A stretch of 64,000 nucleotides of DNA from Benincasa hispida (GCF_009727055.1 NC_052359.1:8090418-8154417); one strand, 5' to 3'. Shown: positions 1-14,005, numbered from the stretch's first letter. The notes: a model not told the origin generated them from the sequence alone. Made by a program: numbers and translations.

Positions 1-689
1 ATATAATACTTCACTTAAACCTCTACACGTTTCTCCCTAAAAGTTCACACCGTGATATCTATCCTCGGCCTTGTGGCACCCTGGGAGTGTCCAACTAAAG
101 GATGGTGTTTAGGTATGTCAATACCAAGGTAAATGGAGAGAATATTCATAGTAAGTAGGAGTAGGACGTGTGACAACATATCCCACGCTCTCTCTCATTA
201 GGTTAGATAACGTTTTGTGCATTGCCTCGAGGCACCCTGGGAGTGTCCCCTTGAAGGATAACAGTATTTGCACAACTCTTTATTTGAACTTCTGAAAAGG
301 ATAAGATTGCTTTAGTCTCTTGTCCTAATCTATTTTTTCCCCTACGGTGGGCGCATTAGGGCGGGACTCTTGGGCCTAAAATGAAGGGTTACACTTACGC
401 GAAATTGTTAAGGCCATCAACGAATTCTGGACCGAAAAATGGTGACTATTACAGCCAGTTACAAAAGTTGTTTCTATCTAATAGTTGAGAATGCCACATC
501 CTAGTGAAGGGGCACTTGATCACCCCAACGGTGACTTTTGTCCTATCTCGTTAGGGCATCATTGCAAAATAGATGTCAAATCACTTAGGGTACAATAGGA
601 CTATTTTGCTAAAACCTAAAATTGGTGTTAAAAGTTGTAATGCAAGTAGACTTATTAAGTTTGTTCTTGTTTTTATTAACTTTTAAATT
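1..689 (+). other. 5' untranslated leader of a Ty1/copia element
   Basis: This is non-coding sequence directly upstream of a copia gag start. The phrase ggcaccctgggagtgtcc occurs twice (about 73 and 233), so the leader has an internal duplication. A diverged copy of the same leader lies at 33301-34282 in the same order, which supports it being one defined element segment. The 5' LTR and primer-binding site must lie left of the window. Confidence 0.6.
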
Positions 690-2960
690 ATGGCAACCAC
701 TACTTTAGCTTTATTAGCCACCGACAAACTAACTAGCGACAAGTACACTAGTTGGAAGAATTCATTACTCATAATACCTATCATTGATGACCTTTGATTC
801 ACCCTTACGAAGGAGTGTCCTCCTCTTCCACCTTCTACTGCTACTCTAAACGTTTGAGACGCGTATGAGCGATGGACATGGGTAAATGAGAAGGCCCGAG
901 TGTATATCTTGGCCAGCCTGAATGATGTCTTGGCCAAGAAGCATGAGCCCATGGTCACTGTACGTGAGATCATGGAGTTCTTAAAGGGAATGTTCGAAAA
1001 ACCATTCGGGCAGCGAAACATGATGCATTGAAGTGCATCTTCAACTCCAAAATGAAGAAGGGTACATCTGTTCAAGAAAATGTTCTAAACATGATGGTCC
1101 ACTTTAATGTGATGAAGATGAATGTGGCTCGCATCGATGAGGGCAGCTAGGTTAGCATAATTCTGCAAATGTTGCCAGAAAGCTTCCTGCACTTTGTAAG
1201 CAACACTGTTCTAAACAAGGTTGATTACACCTCTACAATTATCTTCAACAAGTTGTAGACGTTCCAATCCTTGCTGAAGAGCAAGGAGAAGATAATTAGT
1301 GAGGTAAATGTTGCTTCATTATCTAAAAAGTTCCTTCGAGGTTCGACCTTAGGAACTAAGTCTGTACCATCTTCTTCCGACACTAACAAATGGAAGAAGA
1401 AGAAGGGTAGTAAAGGGAATAGGAAGGCATCGGCTAACCCACAACCTGCCACTCAACGGGGTAGGCAACCAGCGCCGATTGAAAAAGAAAAATGTTTTCA
1501 ATGTAACCAGGATGGGCACTGGAAGCGAAATTGCCAACGTTGGTTAAAGGAAAGGAAGAAGGCAAAATCCAAGGCCAAAGAAGGTAAATGTGACTTATTG
1601 GTTTTGGAAACTTGTTTAGTGGAGAATGATGATTCTACCTGGATTATAGACTCTGGGGCCACAAACCATATTTGTTCTTCTTTTCAGGGGATTAGATACT
1701 GGTGGCAGCTTGAGGCTGATGAGATGAAAATGCGATAGGCACCGGGTATGTCGTCTTAACTGTGGCAGTGGGAGGCCTCCGATTGACTTTACAAAATAGG
1801 TTTATCATTTTGGAAGATGTATATATTGTTCCTGAGTTAAAGAGGAACTTAATTTCTGTAAATTCCTTGCTTGAATGTACATACACTCTTAATTTTTCAG
1901 TTAATAAAGTGTTTATTCTGAAATATAGTGTTGAGATATGTTCAGCTTTGCTAGAAAATAATTTATATGTGCTAAGACCGTTAGCAATAAATAACCTCTA
2001 CAATATAGAGATGTTTAAAACCGTTGTAACTCAAAATAAACGACTTAAAGTTTATCCTAAAGAAAATTCCCAACTTTGGCACCTTCGATTAGGGCACATC
2101 AATTTCAATAGGATTAAGAGGTTGGTGAAGAATGGACTTCTAAACAAGTTAGAGGAAAATTCTTTACCTGTGTGCGAGTCATGCCTTGAAGGCAAGATGA
2201 CTAAAAGACCTTTTACTAGAAAAGGTTATCGAGTTAAAGAGCCATTAGAGTTAGTGCATTCAGATCTTTGTGGTCCGATGAATGTGCGAACTAGAGGAGG
2301 CTACGAGTATTTTATCACTTTTAATGATGATTATTTGACGTATGGGTATGTCTATTTAATGCAACAGAAGTCAGAATCCTTTAAAAGTTCAAATAGTTAG
2401 CCTGAAGTTGAAAACGCATTAGATAAATGAATTAAGACACTTCGATCTAACCGGAGTGGAGAGTTTTTGGATTCTGAGTTCCAGAACTATATGATAGAAC
2501 ATGGAATCGTTTTCCAACTCTCAGCACCTGGTATACCTCAGCAGAATGGCATATCGGATAGGAGAAACTGAACCCTGTTGGATATGGTTCGATCAATGAT
2601 GAGTTACGCTTTCTTACGGAACTCGTTTTGGGACTTTGTAGTAGAGACTGCAGCTTATATCCTCAACTGTGTTCCTTCCAAGAGTGTTGCTAGAACACCT
2701 TTGGAGTTGTGGAACGGATGTAAAACTAGTTTGCGTCACTTCCGCATCTGGGTTGCCCAGCACATGTGCTTGAGGCTAGTTCTAAGAAACTGGAACCACG
2801 TTCGAGGTTGTGCCTATTTCTAGGGTACCCCAAAGGGACATGAGGGGGTTACTTTGATGATCCTAAGGAGATCAAAGTGTTTGTGTTGACAAACGCTACC
2901 TTCCTTGAGGAGGATCATATAAGGGAGCACAAACCAAAAATTAAAATCATGTTGAGTATG
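690..2960 (+). pseudogene. Ty1/copia gag-protease-integrase, broken
   Basis: This is the first part of a copia polyprotein, which packages the element RNA, processes the polyprotein and integrates the cDNA. The start is the ATG at 690 (MATTTLALLATDKL), a typical copia gag opening. In order: gag with in-frame stops at about 797 and 857; a CCHC zinc knuckle (CFQCNQDGHWKRNC) near 1494-1535; the protease motif DSGATNH near 1648; a GAG-pre-integrase domain with LWHLRLGHIN near 2074; and an integrase core from LVHSDLCGP near 2253 to about 2830. Stops and frame changes (for example near 1738, 2398 and 2570) show that it is dead. The reading continues at 4797 after a solo LTR, with part of the integrase-RT linker missing. 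Confidence 0.88.
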
Positions 2961-2965
2961 GGATC

Positions 2966-4796
2966 TGAAGGATCTCTTAACGAAGAGTTTCACAAGCGTG
3001 TTCGGATCATTCCAATTTCACAGTGACCAAAATACACCATATACATTCAAACACATAGTTATGCAAACAAACAGTAATTAACGGCATGCTTTGAACGAGC
3101 AAAAACAAGGGGAAGAGTTCTCATACAAGTTGAAGATGTTCTTCAAGCTTTGGAACTCAATGCACCGGAAGATCTCTATTTGATCAACCAATGCCCTGCA
3201 GATGTGTCAACTACAACAGCACGAACAACCGCAAACACACAAACGCAGCGGAGACAACACCACTAAAAACAAGCCCCAGGTATTCTCGGACTGAGAACCC
3301 AAAGAGTGGTCTTTGGTGAGTTTGGTAGAAGTAGGAGGAAGAACTGATCTTGTAGGTAATAAGCAAGTGGGAGAGAATATGAAGCTATTGCAGAGCAAGA
3401 TGCTTATCACTTAGAAGAAACTACATGATCGTGTAGTTTCTACTGAACGATCGTTTAGAAAAAAAGGTAGGTGATCGTTTAGCAAATGCGATACACTATA
3501 CGATCATTTGGGAAAGCTAACTGAACATTTAGGACTTAGTGTGCGATTGTTTAGGCGCTAAGTAGGCAATCGTTTAGGTGCGAGGTATGAGATCATTTAG
3601 GCGCTGAGCTACTATGGTATAGGCTCTCGAGTTTAAGCGATCGATTACGTTTTCACACCAACGCAAACCTTCAATCTTCCTCTTGTCAATTTGAACATTT
3701 CAAATTAACTCAAACACAGATTTTTGACTTTATCCAAGCTACCCAGGGGACCTAATGGACCTATGGCTCGAAGCTCCAATGGTCCGTGAATATCTGACTA
3801 AACTCTTTAGCCAGAGATCCACCATCCGTTAACTGTCAAACATTCCACTAAAGACCAACAGCTGAACTCTTCTTACCATAGATATATTTCTGTGTCCATC
3901 AGATATAACCAATCATGAGTACGATGACCCTTCACAGATGCTCGTAAGTATAGCTGGACCAAATTATCGTTTTGTCCCTATAGTTACATCTCACTCCTTA
4001 AGTACCACTGATTCCTCTAATGAACAATACAACATAGTCCAACTATGTGTAAACACCTCTTGGGCCAAGAGAAGGTGTGTGGCGCCATATCGTTCAAGCT
4101 CTGAAATCAGCCCTTAAGGGAGCTATCTATCTACTTACCTCTGCCTCAGGGAAGGAGTAATTTCCATCTTGTGTAGCTAAGTTCCCAGCTCCCAAATCAG
4201 ACGAATCCCCAAAATGGTAGATTTGAATTGGCGACCTGGCCACTTGCACCCATACAAATCAAAGAACCGCCCTCAATGGCAGGAGTTCCCAACTCATTCA
4301 GGATTAAGGTCATGTTACCTATGGTCATTCTAGTGAAGTGAAGTCTCTGTCATGAACATTGTTATATAACGAGACGTTAACATTTCGTGGTCAAGTCTTA
4401 TACAAACTCTTTGTATGAGATGCCCCCGCTCACATGTCCCTAACATGAATGATTAGGATCAGACCATCTGTGACAAGTCACAACACTTATGACCATTCCA
4501 CAAAGCGAGCCGCATCCATAGCGTTACCAAGATAAGGTTTCCCTCCTATATCCATATACTACAGACCATTTTAGTTATTACTCAAGACATGGTCCACTTG
4601 TATGTCACCACATACATGATTGAGTCACATATAAATAATCAGGTATTTTATGTTTATTGGTTTGTGGTAAAACAAATAAAACATGCAACTGAGCAAAATA
4701 TAATATATGAAGTAAAATATTATTATATAACACAAGCACTTGTACAAACTGTTTACAAACTACAAGACACGAGACTTTAGAACATCAACCCCAATA
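2966..4796 (-). mobile_element. solo LTR (family A) inserted in the copia polyprotein
   Basis: A 1,831-bp minus-strand LTR is flanked by the perfect 5-bp duplication GGATC (2961-2965 and 4797-4801). On the plus strand it opens with TGAAGGATC and closes with CAACCCCAATA. It has no coding content and is related to the 3' LTR of the host copia element (6358-12270). It interrupts the reading between integrase and RT. About 3420-3640 it holds a cluster of CGATCGTTTAG-like words that recur in other LTRs here. Confidence 0.85.
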
Positions 4797-6235
4797 GGAT
4801 CTTGTAGATTCCTGATAGGGTTACACTTATAGGTTGTAAATGGATCTACAAGAGGAAACGGGGTGCTGATGGGAAGGTGCAAACTTTCAAGATTAGATTT
4901 GTGGCAAAGGGTTATACCCAGGTGGAGGGAATTGACTATGAGGAGACTTTCTCGCCTGTTGCCATGCTTAAGTCTATCCGCATCCTCCTATCCATTACCT
5001 CATGTTTTGACTATGAGATACGACAAATGGATGTCAAGACTGCCTTTCTGAATGGTAATCTTGAGGAGACCATTTATATGGTGCAACCCGAGGGATTCAT
5101 AGCCCATGGTCAAGAGAAAAAGGTTTGCAAACTGAATCGATCCATTTATGAACTGAAACAAACATCTCGATCCTTGAACATAAGGTTTGATACTGTGATC
5201 AAATCTTATGGGTTTGACCAAAACATTGATGAGCCTTGTGTCTACAAGAAAATCATCACAGTATAGTAGTTTTCCTAGGGTTATATGTAGACGATATCCT
5301 ACTCATTGGGAATTATATAGGTTTACTGACTTTAGTTCAGAACTGGCAACCTAATTCCAAATGAAAGATTTGGGAGAGGCTCAGTTTATTCTTGGGATTC
5401 AGATCTTTCAGGATCGAAAGAACAAAGTGCTTGCACTGTCTCAAGCATCGTACATTGACAAGATGTTGATCTAGTACTCTATGCATAACCCCAAATGGGG
5501 CCTTTTGCCTTTTCGTCATGGAGTTACATTGTCTAAGAAGAAATGTTCTAAGCACCTCAAGAGGTTGAGGACATGAGATGAGTCCCCTATATATCTTCCG
5601 TTGGTAGTTTGATGTACGTGATGTTATGTATTAGACCTGACATCTGCTACGTTGTGGGGATAGTCAGTAGATATCAGTCTAATCCAGGATAGGTTCACTG
5701 GACTGTTGTAAAGAATATCCTCTAATATCTTCAGAGAATGAGGGACTACATGCTTGTGTATGGTTCTAAGGATTTGATCCTTACAGGATACGCAGACTTT
5801 GATTTTTAGGCTAATAAGGATTCTCGAAAATCCACTTTAGGATCAGTATTCACTCTTAACGGATGAGTTGTAGTCTGGTGAAGCACTAAGCAGAGGTGCA
5901 CTACTGACTCCATCATGGAGGCCGAATATGTAGCGACTTGTGAAGCTGCTTTTGGCTCAGGAAGTTCTTGATTGATCTAGAAGTTGTTCCAGACATGTCT
6001 AGGCCCATCACCCTTTATTGTGATAACAGTGGTGTTGTGGCAAATTCCAAAAAGCCTGGGAGTCATAAGCATGACAAGCATACAGAGCGAAAATACCATC
6101 TCATCAGAGAGATTGTGTATTGAGGGGATGTCATTATCATAAAGATAGCTTTGGAGCACAACGTTGTTGATCCGTTTACGAAGGCTCTCATGGCTATAGT
6201 GTTTAAGGGTCACCTATAGAGCATGGGTCTATGAG
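4797..6235 (+). pseudogene. Ty1/copia reverse transcriptase and RNase H, broken
   Basis: This is the second half of the copia polyprotein begun at 690. RT starts at IGCKWIYKRKR (about 4829) and continues through LVAKGYTQ-like and MDVKTAFLNGNLEE motifs to about 5266. The YVDD region survives in another frame near 5286 (LYVDDILLIG-like). The RNase H part is recognisable by MEAEYVA near 5914 and a CDNSG motif near 6018, ending near 6230. Several stops and frameshifts make it non-functional. The polypurine tract and 3' LTR follow directly. Confidence 0.87.
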
Positions 6236-6343
6236 ACCGTCCGCGGCTGGACTAAGGCAAATGGGAGATGTTTTTACAGTGCCTTTGTGCCCTAGTTTTT
6301 TGTTTTGTACTTGTAATTTTCTTGTACACCCCACTAACTTTAG

Positions 6344-6357
6344 GACAAGTGGGAGAT
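6344..6357 (+). other. polypurine tract of the copia element
   Basis: The purine-rich gacaagtgggagat lies immediately before the 3' LTR, where plus-strand priming is expected. It fixes the LTR start at 6358. Confidence 0.65.
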
Positions 6358-6497
6358 TATTAGGGTTAACTCCCTAAATCTCGTAGGGCCTTGTAGTTTG
6401 TAAATATTATTGAAAAAACTCATTGTTTATTTAATAAATTATATGATATTTTATTCAAACTCATTGTCTATAAAATATATGATATTGTAGTTTCATT

Positions 6498-9400
6498 TGA
6501 AGGAACTCTAACATGGAGAGAACCTTGAGCGGAAACGACCAAATTCCATTTTTATTGAATATAAAGTTTACAGTAAACAAACAACAAGATATGTATTTAA
6601 TTATAAATTACAGCATATTTTAAAAGAAAGGGTTTCAAGAAACCTCACCTTTGAAGACATTTCTTTGTGTTTTTCCCTCGAACAAATCATGAACATCTTG
6701 AAGACCTTCTTCAAGATTAACCTCGAACAAAATCGGACACTACAACAAAAGATACCTTGGTATTCTCAAGGTGAGATGCTAGGAGTAGTGGGCTCTGACT
6801 ATTTTGGTCAAGAGAGAAAACTTAATGTGTAGGAGGAAAGGTTGAGAACTTTCAAAACTCAAGACAAAACACACTATTCTGTATTTTTCTCCACTATCTT
6901 AATCGTTTAACAGCCTTAGAAAAAGAAGAAGAAAACATTTTTCTTTTATTCTCCTTGCTAAAATAACCACCACCCACTTAGTTTTAATATTGTATCACAT
7001 ACAATATAAACTATAGTTTCTTTTCTCTTTCGTATGACATTTAATACAAATCATATTTATATTAAATTTAACAACTATGAATCCAATTTATAGAAACTAT
7101 ATTTGAATCTCTTCAAATATTTATTTCCTCCCATTAGGCTATAGTGTATCAAATACATTATGACAAATGTATCACATATAATTGAAACAACTTAATTATA
7201 CCATATATAATTAAATCCCTCTATTAATTTGAACAATTCAAATTAATCCAAAAACTTATTATCAACTAAATCCTGTTGAGCTACCAAGGGGACCTCATGA
7301 ACCTGTAGCCTGAAGCTCTAATGGTACATGAATAATTAATTAAACTCTTTAATTAAATTATTCACCATTCATTAACTGTCGACCACTCCACTAAAGACCA
7401 CAACTGCACTCTTCGTACTACATATATTTTTCTGTGTCCATTGGATATAACCAATCAACAATACGATGATCCTTCACAAATTGCTCATAAGTATAGCTAG
7501 GCTAAATTATTGTTTTTCCCCTGTAGTTATATCTAACTTCTTAACTACCACTTATCCCTTTAATGAATAATAAATCATAGTCCAACTATGACTAAACCCC
7601 TCTCGGGCAAGGAGAGGTTATGACGCCACATTGTTCAAGACCCGGAATCAGCCTTTAAGGGAGCAATTTATCTACTGTTGGGATTGGTGTCCCATTTTCC
7701 CGGAGTCTCATTGTTTGTAATTATACACATTGTTTATGAATAAAATAAGTATTATTTCATTATGGCATTTACTCATATCCAATAAACAAAATTCCATGGT
7801 TATCTTATGTAAACTTAAGCATGTATATGAGGTATACAAGTGGATCATGCCTTAAGTGATAACCTATATAAGTCTGTAGTATAAGGATTAAGGAGGGATT
7901 CCTGATCCTTATGACACTACAGATACAACCCACTTTGTAGGGGTTTGCAAGTGTTGTAAACTACTGCAAATAGTAGATCTTGACCATTCATGTGGAGACA
8001 TGTGAGCAGGGGTGTCCTACGTAAAGAGTTTGTATAAGACCGGACCATGAGATAACTAGTATTTGTATATAACGTCGTTCATACTGGAGACTTACATCTT
8101 ACCTAAATAACCATATGTGGCATGACCTCAATTCTGAGTATTTTGGGAACTCCTGTCTTTGAGGACGGTCCTTTGATTAGCATGGTTGAGAGTGGCTAGA
8201 TTGCCAACTCAACATACCTACCTTTTTTGGGACATGCCTGATTTGGGAGTTGGAAACTCAATTACACAAGATGGAATTTACTCCTTCCCCGAAGCAAGGG
8301 TGAGTAGATAGATTGCTCTTTTAAGGGCTGATTCCAGGGCTTGAACACAGTGGCCACAACTTCTCTTTGGAAGAGAGGACTCAATCATAGTAGAACTATG
8401 ACTTATGTTCATTAGAGAGATTAGTGGTACTTAAGGAGTTAAATGTAACTACAGGGGCATAAAGGTTATTGGCCGAGCTGTACTTACAGCGATCTGTGAA
8501 AAAGGGTTGTCGCAGTGTTGATTGGTTAAGATGGACACATAATATATCTGTGGTAAGGAGAGTTCAACTGTCGGTCTTTAATGAAGTGCCTGGAAGTTAA
8601 CGGATGGTGGATCCTTGACTAAAGAGTTTAGTTAGTTATTCACGTACCGTTGGAGCTTCGAGCTACAAGTCTATAAGGTCCCCTTGATAGCTTAATGGAT
8701 TCAAGTTGAGGATCAGTTCTTGGTGTTGATTTAAAAAGTTCAAATTGACAAGAGGTAGTTCGATTATATATGATATGATCGGTATGGTGTATGAGATACA
8801 TCAAGTGGAGGGTTAATGTAAATGAGATTTACATTAAGACCCATGGAATAGAAAAATAGTTATGGTTTATATGTTTCATGAGATGAAATATTAAAACTAT
8901 AGGTTATAAATATAGTATGATAAGTTGGTTAACATTTATATTTATAATAATATTAATTACTGGATAATTATCTCTTTTTCTCTAATAACCAATTGAGTGG
9001 GAGGTTATTGGTGGTTTCATGGTAACCGTGAGATATAAGGAAAAATGTTTTCCAAAATTTAGTTAATGCGGATTTGAGATTTCCACTATCGGAAAGTACT
9101 CACGGAAGAGTTGTCAAGTAAATCAGACTTACTAAATGACAGGTTGGAGAGACTAGATGATCGTGGAGTGTTCCTACACGATAGACACTCAACTAGACGA
9201 TGAGCTAAATGATCGCATAACTTTTGTGAAACGATTAGGAATCGACCTATACGATAGGCTTTATCTTCTCTCACTTGCTCAAACGTTTACCTGTTTGTTC
9301 TTCCTCTGGTTTCTGCCTCTAACCAAGTCCAAACAGAGCCTACACTCTGGATTCTCACACCGAGAATACCGAGGTAACCTTTTTTGGGGTGTCATTTTTA

Positions 9401-10425
9401 ACTCGACACAGTCGAGGTTTTGTGAAGGTTTTTCGTGGTGGTCGGGGTGTTCGTGACCTTGGTGATCGCTTTGTTCGTGTTCGTTGTGATTGTTCAGTGT
9501 AACGGTCATGTTGTACGAACATTTGTGTGTTGCTGTGTTACTGTGATCGAGCATTCATGATTAAGGGATCTTGAAGATGGGTCTTCAAAGGTTTGTTGAT
9601 TCTTTTCCTTGATCTGTAGAAAAGCATGTTGTAATTTCTGTTTTACACATAATCATATTGTTATCGTTTGTGACTGTAAATGTGTATGTTCATATATGAT
9701 TGAAAATTTGAAAGATCCTTTCGCTGTTCATGAAAATACTCATGTCCGATTTCCTTCATCTATTTACCCTTGCCTCGGAGAATGAGTGAATTCCATCTTG
9801 TGTAGTTGTTTTCCCAGCTCCCCAATCGGACAAATCCACGAAATGGTAGGCTTGTTGAGTCAGCAATCTAGCCAATTTCACCCATACAAATCAAAGGACC
9901 GCCCTCATAGACAGAAGTTCACAACTCACTCAGGATTCAGGTCATGTTACCTATGGTCATTCTAGTGAAATATAAGTCTTTATTATGAACGGTGTTATAT
10001 AATGAGACTAAACATTTCATGGTCCGATTTTATATAAACTTCTTTGTATAGAATATTCTCGCTCATATGTCTATACATGAATGATCAGGATCAAATCATT
10101 TGTAGCACTTTAAAACAATTTTAGCACCTACAAAGCGGGCCATACTCGTAGTGTCATCAGGATAAGGTACACAGCCTCATCTACTACAGACCATTTTAGG
10201 TTATCACTTAAACATGATCCACTCGTATGTCTCAACATACATGTTTAAGTTACAAAGATAACCTTGGATGTTTGTTTTTACGTTTGTGGTTAATGCAACT
10301 AAAATATAAAATATTTTATAGACATTGAATAAAATATCATATATTTTATTTAATACATAATGAGTTTGTTTAACAATTTTTACAAACTATAGAACCCTAG
10401 AAGATTTAGGGCATCGACCCCAATA
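6498..10425 (-). mobile_element. solo LTR (family A) inside the copia 3' LTR, itself split
   Basis: The plus-strand reading begins TGAAGGAACTC and ends CGACCCCAATA. The flanks are TCATT (6493-6497) and GCATT (10426-10430), a 4/5 duplication. Removing the nested LTR at 7676-9758 and its duplication leaves about 1,840 bp, close to the size of the solo LTR at 2966-4796. Confidence 0.8.
7676..9758 (+). mobile_element. solo LTR (TGTTGGGATTGG subfamily)
   Basis: A 2,083-bp plus-strand LTR runs from TGTTGGGATT to TTTCCTTCA. It is flanked by TCTAC (7671-7675) and TCTAT (9759-9763), a target duplication with one transition. The interrupted minus-strand LTR resumes exactly at the second copy. No ORF of interest is present. 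Confidence 0.87.
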
Positions 10426-12454
10426 GCATTAACCACAAACCAATAAATTAACATCCAAGGTTATCTTATAACTTAAACATGTAGGTAGAGACATACGGGT
10501 GGATCATGTTTAAGTGATAACCTAAATGGTCTGTAGTAGATGGATAAAGTTAGGTACCTTATCATAGGTGTTACAATTGTTATAAAGTGCTACAAATGAT
10601 CTAATCCTAACCATTCATGTATAGACATGTGAACGGGGATATTCTATCCAAAGGAGTTTATATAAGACTGGACCATGAAATGTTTAGTCTCATTATAAAA
10701 TGACGTTCATAATAGAGACTTACATTTCATCACGATGACCATAGGTAACATGACCTAAATTCTGAGTGAGTTATGAACTCTTGCCTATGAGGACGGTCCT
10801 TTGATTTGTATGGGTGAGGGTGGCCAAATTGCTGACTCAACAAGTCTACTATTTTAGGGATTCGTCTGATTGGGGAGTTGGGAATACAGCTACACAAGAA
10901 GGAATTAACTCTTTCTCCGAGGTAGGGGTAAGTAGATAAATTTCTCATTTAAAGGTTGATTTCGAGTCTTGAACAATATGGCGCCACACCCTTTCCTGGC
11001 CCGAGAGAGGTTTAGTCATATTTGGACTATGATCTATTGTTCATTAGAGAGATCAATGGTACTTAAAGAGTTAGATGTAATTATAGAGGCAAAACAGTAA
11101 TTTTGGCTTAGTTGTATTTACAAGAACTTTGTGAAGGGTCATCGTACTGTTGATTTGTTATATCGAATAGATACAGAAATATATCTATAGAACGAAGAGT
11201 GCAGTTGTCGGTCTTTAGTGGAGTGTCTGACAGTTAACGGATGGTGAATAATTTAATTAAATAGTTTAATTAATTATTCATGTACCATTGGAGCTTCAAG
11301 CTACAGGTTCACGAGGTCCCCTTGGTAACTCGATAGGATTATTTGAGAATCAGTTTTTGGATTAATTTGAATTGTTCAAATTAGTAGAGGGATTTAATTA
11401 TATATCATATAATTAAGTTGTTTCAATTATATGTGATATAATATTATAATGTATTTGAAACATTATAGCTTAATTGAGAGGAAACAAATATTTGAATAAG
11501 ATTCAAATATTATTAATATGAATTGAATTCGCAATTGTTAAATTTAATATAAATGTGATTTATATTAAATGCCATATAAGAGAGAAAATAACCGGTAGGT
11601 TATATTGTATGTAATATAATATTAAATCTATAGGTTATATATTATATTTGATTACACACACACACATATACACACTATGATAAGTTAGTTATCATATTTA
11701 TATATATTAAATATCATATTTATTCTTTTAAAATAAAAATGAGGGAGGGAGTTACAACTCTCTCCCCCATTTTTTCTCTCCACCCACGTAAGTGGGTATG
11801 TGTGGTTTTTGGTTGTTTGAAAGACAAGAGAGAGTTTCATTCTTCAATGATCTGATCATCGATTTTGACAAAGAGAAAACCACAGAAGAGTTCTCTGTGT
11901 GTGTTTGAGTTGTTGGTGAACATTTCTCAAACCTTCCTCCTTACCACAAAATTCCTTTATCTAAAAATAGCCGGAGCGCACCATTCCTGGGCTCTCTACC
12001 TAATAATACGGAGTAAGTCTTTGTGATCATGTTCATTCTTGTTCGAAGGTTTCTTGAAGAAAGTCTTCAAGGGGTTCATGTGTTGTTCGAGGGAATCTTG
12101 AAGAAAGGTCTTCAAAGGTAAGGTTTCTAAAACCTTTTGATAGCATGTTGTAATTTATATATCAATGCATATCTTTTTCTTGTTCTACTGTAAATCTCAA
12201 ATTCAACGAAAAATGGAATTTGGTTCGTTCTTGCTTCCACTTGCGGTTCCTTTCAAAATGGGTTTCTTCACTCGTTATACTTTACTGTTGGGATTGGTGT
12301 CCTAATTCTCCCGGAGTCTCGTACTTTGTAAATTTTGTACACATTGTTATTAATAAAACAAGAGTTATTTTATTTGCATTTACTCTTATCCAATAAACAA
12401 ATATTTGTGGTTATTGTATGTAAACTTAAGCATGTATATGAGATATACAAGTGG

Positions 12455-14005
12455 TGAAGGAACTTTTATTCAAGAGTACCTACGAACGGAAGCGGATCTT
12501 TCCAATTCATTATGACAAAACTTCCACATATACATTCAAACATACTAATATGCATTCATAACGCTAAATTACTGGCATGCTCAAAGGAACAATAAATAAG
12601 AGATCCAGAAATCATACCAGTTGAAAACTTATTCTTCACAGTAAATCTCTCTTTTGCTGAAACGATAAGCTATCGTTCATCAAATCCCAATCGTCTACCT
12701 CAAACAATCTCCACACAAATAGAAGGAAACGGGGACGACACCACCACTCGGAGCCTTCAGTATTCTCGGAGTGAGAATCCAAAGGGTGACCTTTGTTTGG
12801 ATTTGGTAAAGGGGAGGAGGAAGGGAGATCATATATAACAATCAAGCAAGTGGGAAAAAGGCTCGTCTATCTTATAGACAAAATGTTTGATAATTTAGGT
12901 GAAGTATACGATCATTTAGGTGAAATATATGATCGTCTAAACGATCGTGTAGGAAAAGCTAAGCAATCATCTATATGATCGTTTAGTAAATATCGGGCGC
13001 TAAACGATCACTTAGAAAAAGGTAAACGATCGTTTAGTAAATAGCGTGTGCAGATGTAAGCGTTAAGCGATCGCTCAGCACTATCGATAAGTAAGTGATC
13101 GTTTAGCATGATCGTATAGGCACTGATTTTACTAAACGATGACACACTTCAACACTATGTCGCACATCTAATGCTTAACACACCGTGAGCTATTTAAGCG
13201 TCTCAAAACGATTCTTCAACTTACTCATCCGTTATAAAATAGAAGAGACGTCGACCTATTATCCATTAACCGTCCAATTAATAGACAATGAATATAATCA
13301 CATTTTATTAATACCCTACGGATTAATATCATATATACCATAGTATTTTTCCTTCACTAGATATAAATCATATTTATATCCAATTTCCTCCAAATTAATG
13401 TATCTCATACATAAAGTTAATTATATCATATATAATCAACTAGTTCAATTATATCATATATCATCGAACTCCCTCTTGTCAATTTGAACATTTGAAACTG
13501 ACCCAAAAACTGATTCTCAACTTGTATCCAAGCTACCAAGGGGACCTTATGGAACTATGGCTTGAAGCTCCAATGGTACTTGAATAACTGACTAAACTCT
13601 TTAGCCACGATATCCACTATCTATTAATTCCCAAACATTCCACTAAAGACCGACAGTTGAACTCTTCTTACCATGGATATATTTCTATGTTCATTGGATA
13701 TAACCAATCATCAGTACGATGACCCTTCACAGATGCTCGTAAGTACAGTTTGGCCAATTTACCATTTTGCCCATGTAGTTACATCTTACACTTTAAGTAC
13801 CACTGATCCATCTAATGAACAATACAACATAGTTCTACTATGTGTGAACAACTCTCGGGCCATGAGAAGATGTGTGACGCCACATCGTTCAAGCCCTGGG
13901 ATCAACCCTTAAGAGAGTAATCTATCTACTTACCCCTGCTTCGGGGAAGAAGTGAACTACATCTTGTGAAGCTGAGTTCCCAGCTCCCAAATTAGACGAA
14001 TTCTC
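12455..14005 (-). mobile_element. minus-strand family A LTR fragment
   Basis: It opens TGAAGGAACTT, the reverse-complement end of a family A LTR, and runs in normal LTR order to 14005, where another LTR interrupts it. Its remaining part is absent. Between 12890 and 13160 it carries many CGATCGTTTAG-like words. Confidence 0.7.

Larger units (their letters stand above)
6358..12270 (+). mobile_element. 3' LTR of the copia element, split by nested LTRs
   Basis: The LTR starts TATTAGGGTT right after the polypurine tract and is interrupted at 6497. It resumes at 10426/10431 and ends near 12270 (gggtttcttca). Without the insert it is about 1,985 bp. It has no coding capacity. The final bases are inferred by comparison with the LTRs at 6498 and 12455, so the right end may be off by several bases. 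Confidence 0.75.

Noticed and set aside
10730..10948. A 72-codon ORF that recurs in another LTR at 28522-28743 and looks like a conserved small protein
   Set aside because: The similarity follows from LTR homology. The matching region of the LTR at 2966-4796 (about 4130-4330) contains stops, so there is no sign of protein-level selection.
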